Below, in pieces: positions 63,158-64,000 of a DNA stretch of 64,000 nt. The position numbers and the translations under genes are program-made. The notes under the pieces were generated by a model. It was not told the origin of the DNA and searched no databases. It saw only the letters and a program-made list of their open reading frames with translations. This DNA comes from PMG-095 sp037200885 (GTDB taxonomy: Bacteria; Myxococcota_A; Polyangia; Polyangiales; Polyangiaceae), in assembly GCA_037200885.1 (NCBI GenBank), contig JBBCIN010000001.1, forward strand, positions 3,348,001-3,412,000, written 5' to 3'. How positions within the stretch are numbered: position 1 is the stretch's first letter; each line of letters starts with the position of its first letter.

Positions 63158-63694
63158 ATGAAATACATGATCGGTTTTTGTAGCTTCGTATTCGGTTCGA
63201 TATTTCTGACGGCGTGCGGCGCTAGCGAAGAGGCGAAGAGCCCGAGCGAAGGCGCTTCGACTCGTCAGACATTGAGCGTCAACGGCGAGTGCAGCTTTCA
63301 GGGCTGCGGTGCCATACCCGCCTCTCTGGCTTCCACGCCGAAGGTCGCGTGCAGCACCAGCTCGTCTGGGGCGTGCGCTTGGTCCGAAGACAGTGCGGGC
63401 GCGAGCGTCAGCTATCGGCAATGCGCTGATTCGGAATGCCCGCCGAAGCCCGCCGTCGATTGCCCGGCGGACACCGTGCAGTCAGCGCAAACCTGCGGCA
63501 GCGAGAACCAAGGCGCTTGCGTCTGGACCACGGTTTGCGTCCCGCCCCGCATCACCACCCCCTGCCCGCAAGCGGACGGCTGCTCGGGCAAGCCGGTCTC
63601 CACGATTGGCGTCATTTGCAAGGATGGCAGCTCGGGCGGCATGGCCTGCGTGACCGATGGCGCAAGCTGCTTCCTCGAGCGCGACTGCGACTGA
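63158..63694 (+). CDS. Cys-rich lipoprotein
   Basis: 178 residues. A strong GGAGG eight bases before ATG 63158 decides the start. The lipobox FGSIFLTAC-GA is followed by a Cys-rich mature part with about eighteen cysteines and two echoing units, SSSGACAW and ENQGACVW, each preceded by a Cys-x-Ser-containing strand and followed by a C-x-P or C-x-D segment. It probably forms disulfide-linked modules at the cell surface, in the manner of the Cys-rich lipoprotein near 3 kb, though not obviously homologous. Function unknown. Confidence 0.75.
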   Translation: MKYMIGFCSFVFGSIFLTACGASEEAKSPSEGASTRQTLSVNGECSFQGCGAIPASLASTPKVACSTSSSGACAWSEDSAGASVSYRQCADSECPPKPAVDCPADTVQSAQTCGSENQGACVWTTVCVPPRITTPCPQADGCSGKPVSTIGVICKDGSSGGMACVTDGASCFLERDCD

Positions 63695-63824
63695 GAAAGC
63701 GGGAGCTCGGCCCGAGGGGGGGGCGAGCCGACTGTCAGGGCAGTGCCAAATCCGCCAGTTTTTTGCGCCCACCGCAGACGTCTCGGATTGTACGAGGGTC
63801 AGAAGAACTTCGGGTCACTCGAGC

Positions 63825-64000
63825 TCAAGTAACGATGATCGGTTGCCCCCGCGTCACGATCATCGTGTGCTCGAATTGAGCGCCGATGCTGCCGTCGGGA
63901 GTGCGCAGGGTCCAGCCGTCGTCGCTCTCGATCGCGTGCGTGGCGCTGGTCGTAAAGAAGGGTTCGATCGTCAGCACCAAGCCCTCGTGCAAGAGCACCG
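63825..64000 (-). CDS. map: Type I methionine aminopeptidase, C-terminal part
   Basis: The last 58 codons are inside the window; the rest lies to the right. The sequence LLHEGLVLTIEPFF, DGWTLRTPDGSIGAQFEHTMIVTRGQPIIVT contains the two metal-ligand Glu of the pita-bread fold (in TIEP and QFEHT). Methionine aminopeptidase removes the initiator Met from nascent proteins in the cytoplasm. Myxobacteria carry several paralogues, so which one this is cannot be told. Confidence 0.9.
   Translation of the reverse strand, partial: VLLHEGLVLTIEPFFTTSATHAIESDDGWTLRTPDGSIGAQFEHTMIVTRGQPIIVT

Noticed and set aside
1..64000. tRNA genes, rRNA genes, transposases, phage genes or toxin-antitoxin pairs
   Set aside because: None was recognised on either strand by reading; a covariance-model scan could still find a small RNA that cannot be seen by eye.

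Overview
The window reads as chromosomal DNA of a GC-rich Gram-negative bacterium, most likely a myxobacterium of the Polyangiales. The evidence is a large set of outer-membrane-type lipoproteins with long Gly/Ser/Ala linkers after the lipobox, a DUF1552 protein, an FHA plus TM2 protein, DUF2752 and TIGR02147-type regulators. No phage, insertion sequence, CRISPR array, rRNA or tRNA was seen. The order assignment is inference from gene style.

Layout. 1-5.5 kb: partial DUF1552 protein, GH12-like lipoprotein, Cys-rich lipoprotein, exported unknown, aquaporin Z. 5.9-14.7 kb: carbohydrate metabolism: GH13 enzyme, GH16 lipoprotein coupled to an SDR, class II FBP aldolase, phosphoglucomutase, histidine phosphatase, a gnd stub and zwf. 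14.7-19.8 kb: von Willebrand A lipoprotein and linker-only lipoprotein, decayed PhoD-like gene, bestrophin, DUF3455 lipoprotein. 19.8-24.2 kb: mtnK-mtnA-aldolase/SDR operon, probably the DHAP shunt that salvages methylthioadenosine or 5'-deoxyadenosine. 24.2-31.8 kb: SGNH-like, GH8 and BNR_4 lipoproteins, small enzymes, AraC and SDR remnants, FHA-TM2 and DUF2752 proteins. 32-42.7 kb: three exported CHAT (caspase-like) proteins, a CHAT tail, a DUF4384 lipoprotein and an exported unknown. 42.8-47.6 kb: a tightly coupled gamma-glutamylation operon (glutamine synthetase-like ligase, Fe-alcohol dehydrogenase, class I amidotransferase hydrolase, aldehyde dehydrogenase). 47.6-55.5 kb: two FG-GAP lipoproteins, an ACT-domain protein and an alginate lyase, the last two frameshifted. 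55.5-61.2 kb: RND pump and adaptor behind a LysR gene. 61.3-64 kb: TIGR02147-type regulator, two lipoproteins and the 3' end of a methionine aminopeptidase gene.

Two themes cross the window. First, about ten lipoproteins share one plan (lipobox, low-complexity tether, folded domain). Several are polysaccharide-active (GH12-like, GH16, GH8, BNR_4, PL5), which suggests surface-displayed glycan degradation. Second, there are unusually many internally deleted genes (phosphoglucomutase, gnd, PhoD, an SDR, AraC, a CHAT gene and a lipoprotein) plus single-base frameshifts, two of them in G6 runs. This is either real decay or an assembly problem. The exported multi-CHAT locus is the best candidate for an undescribed system.
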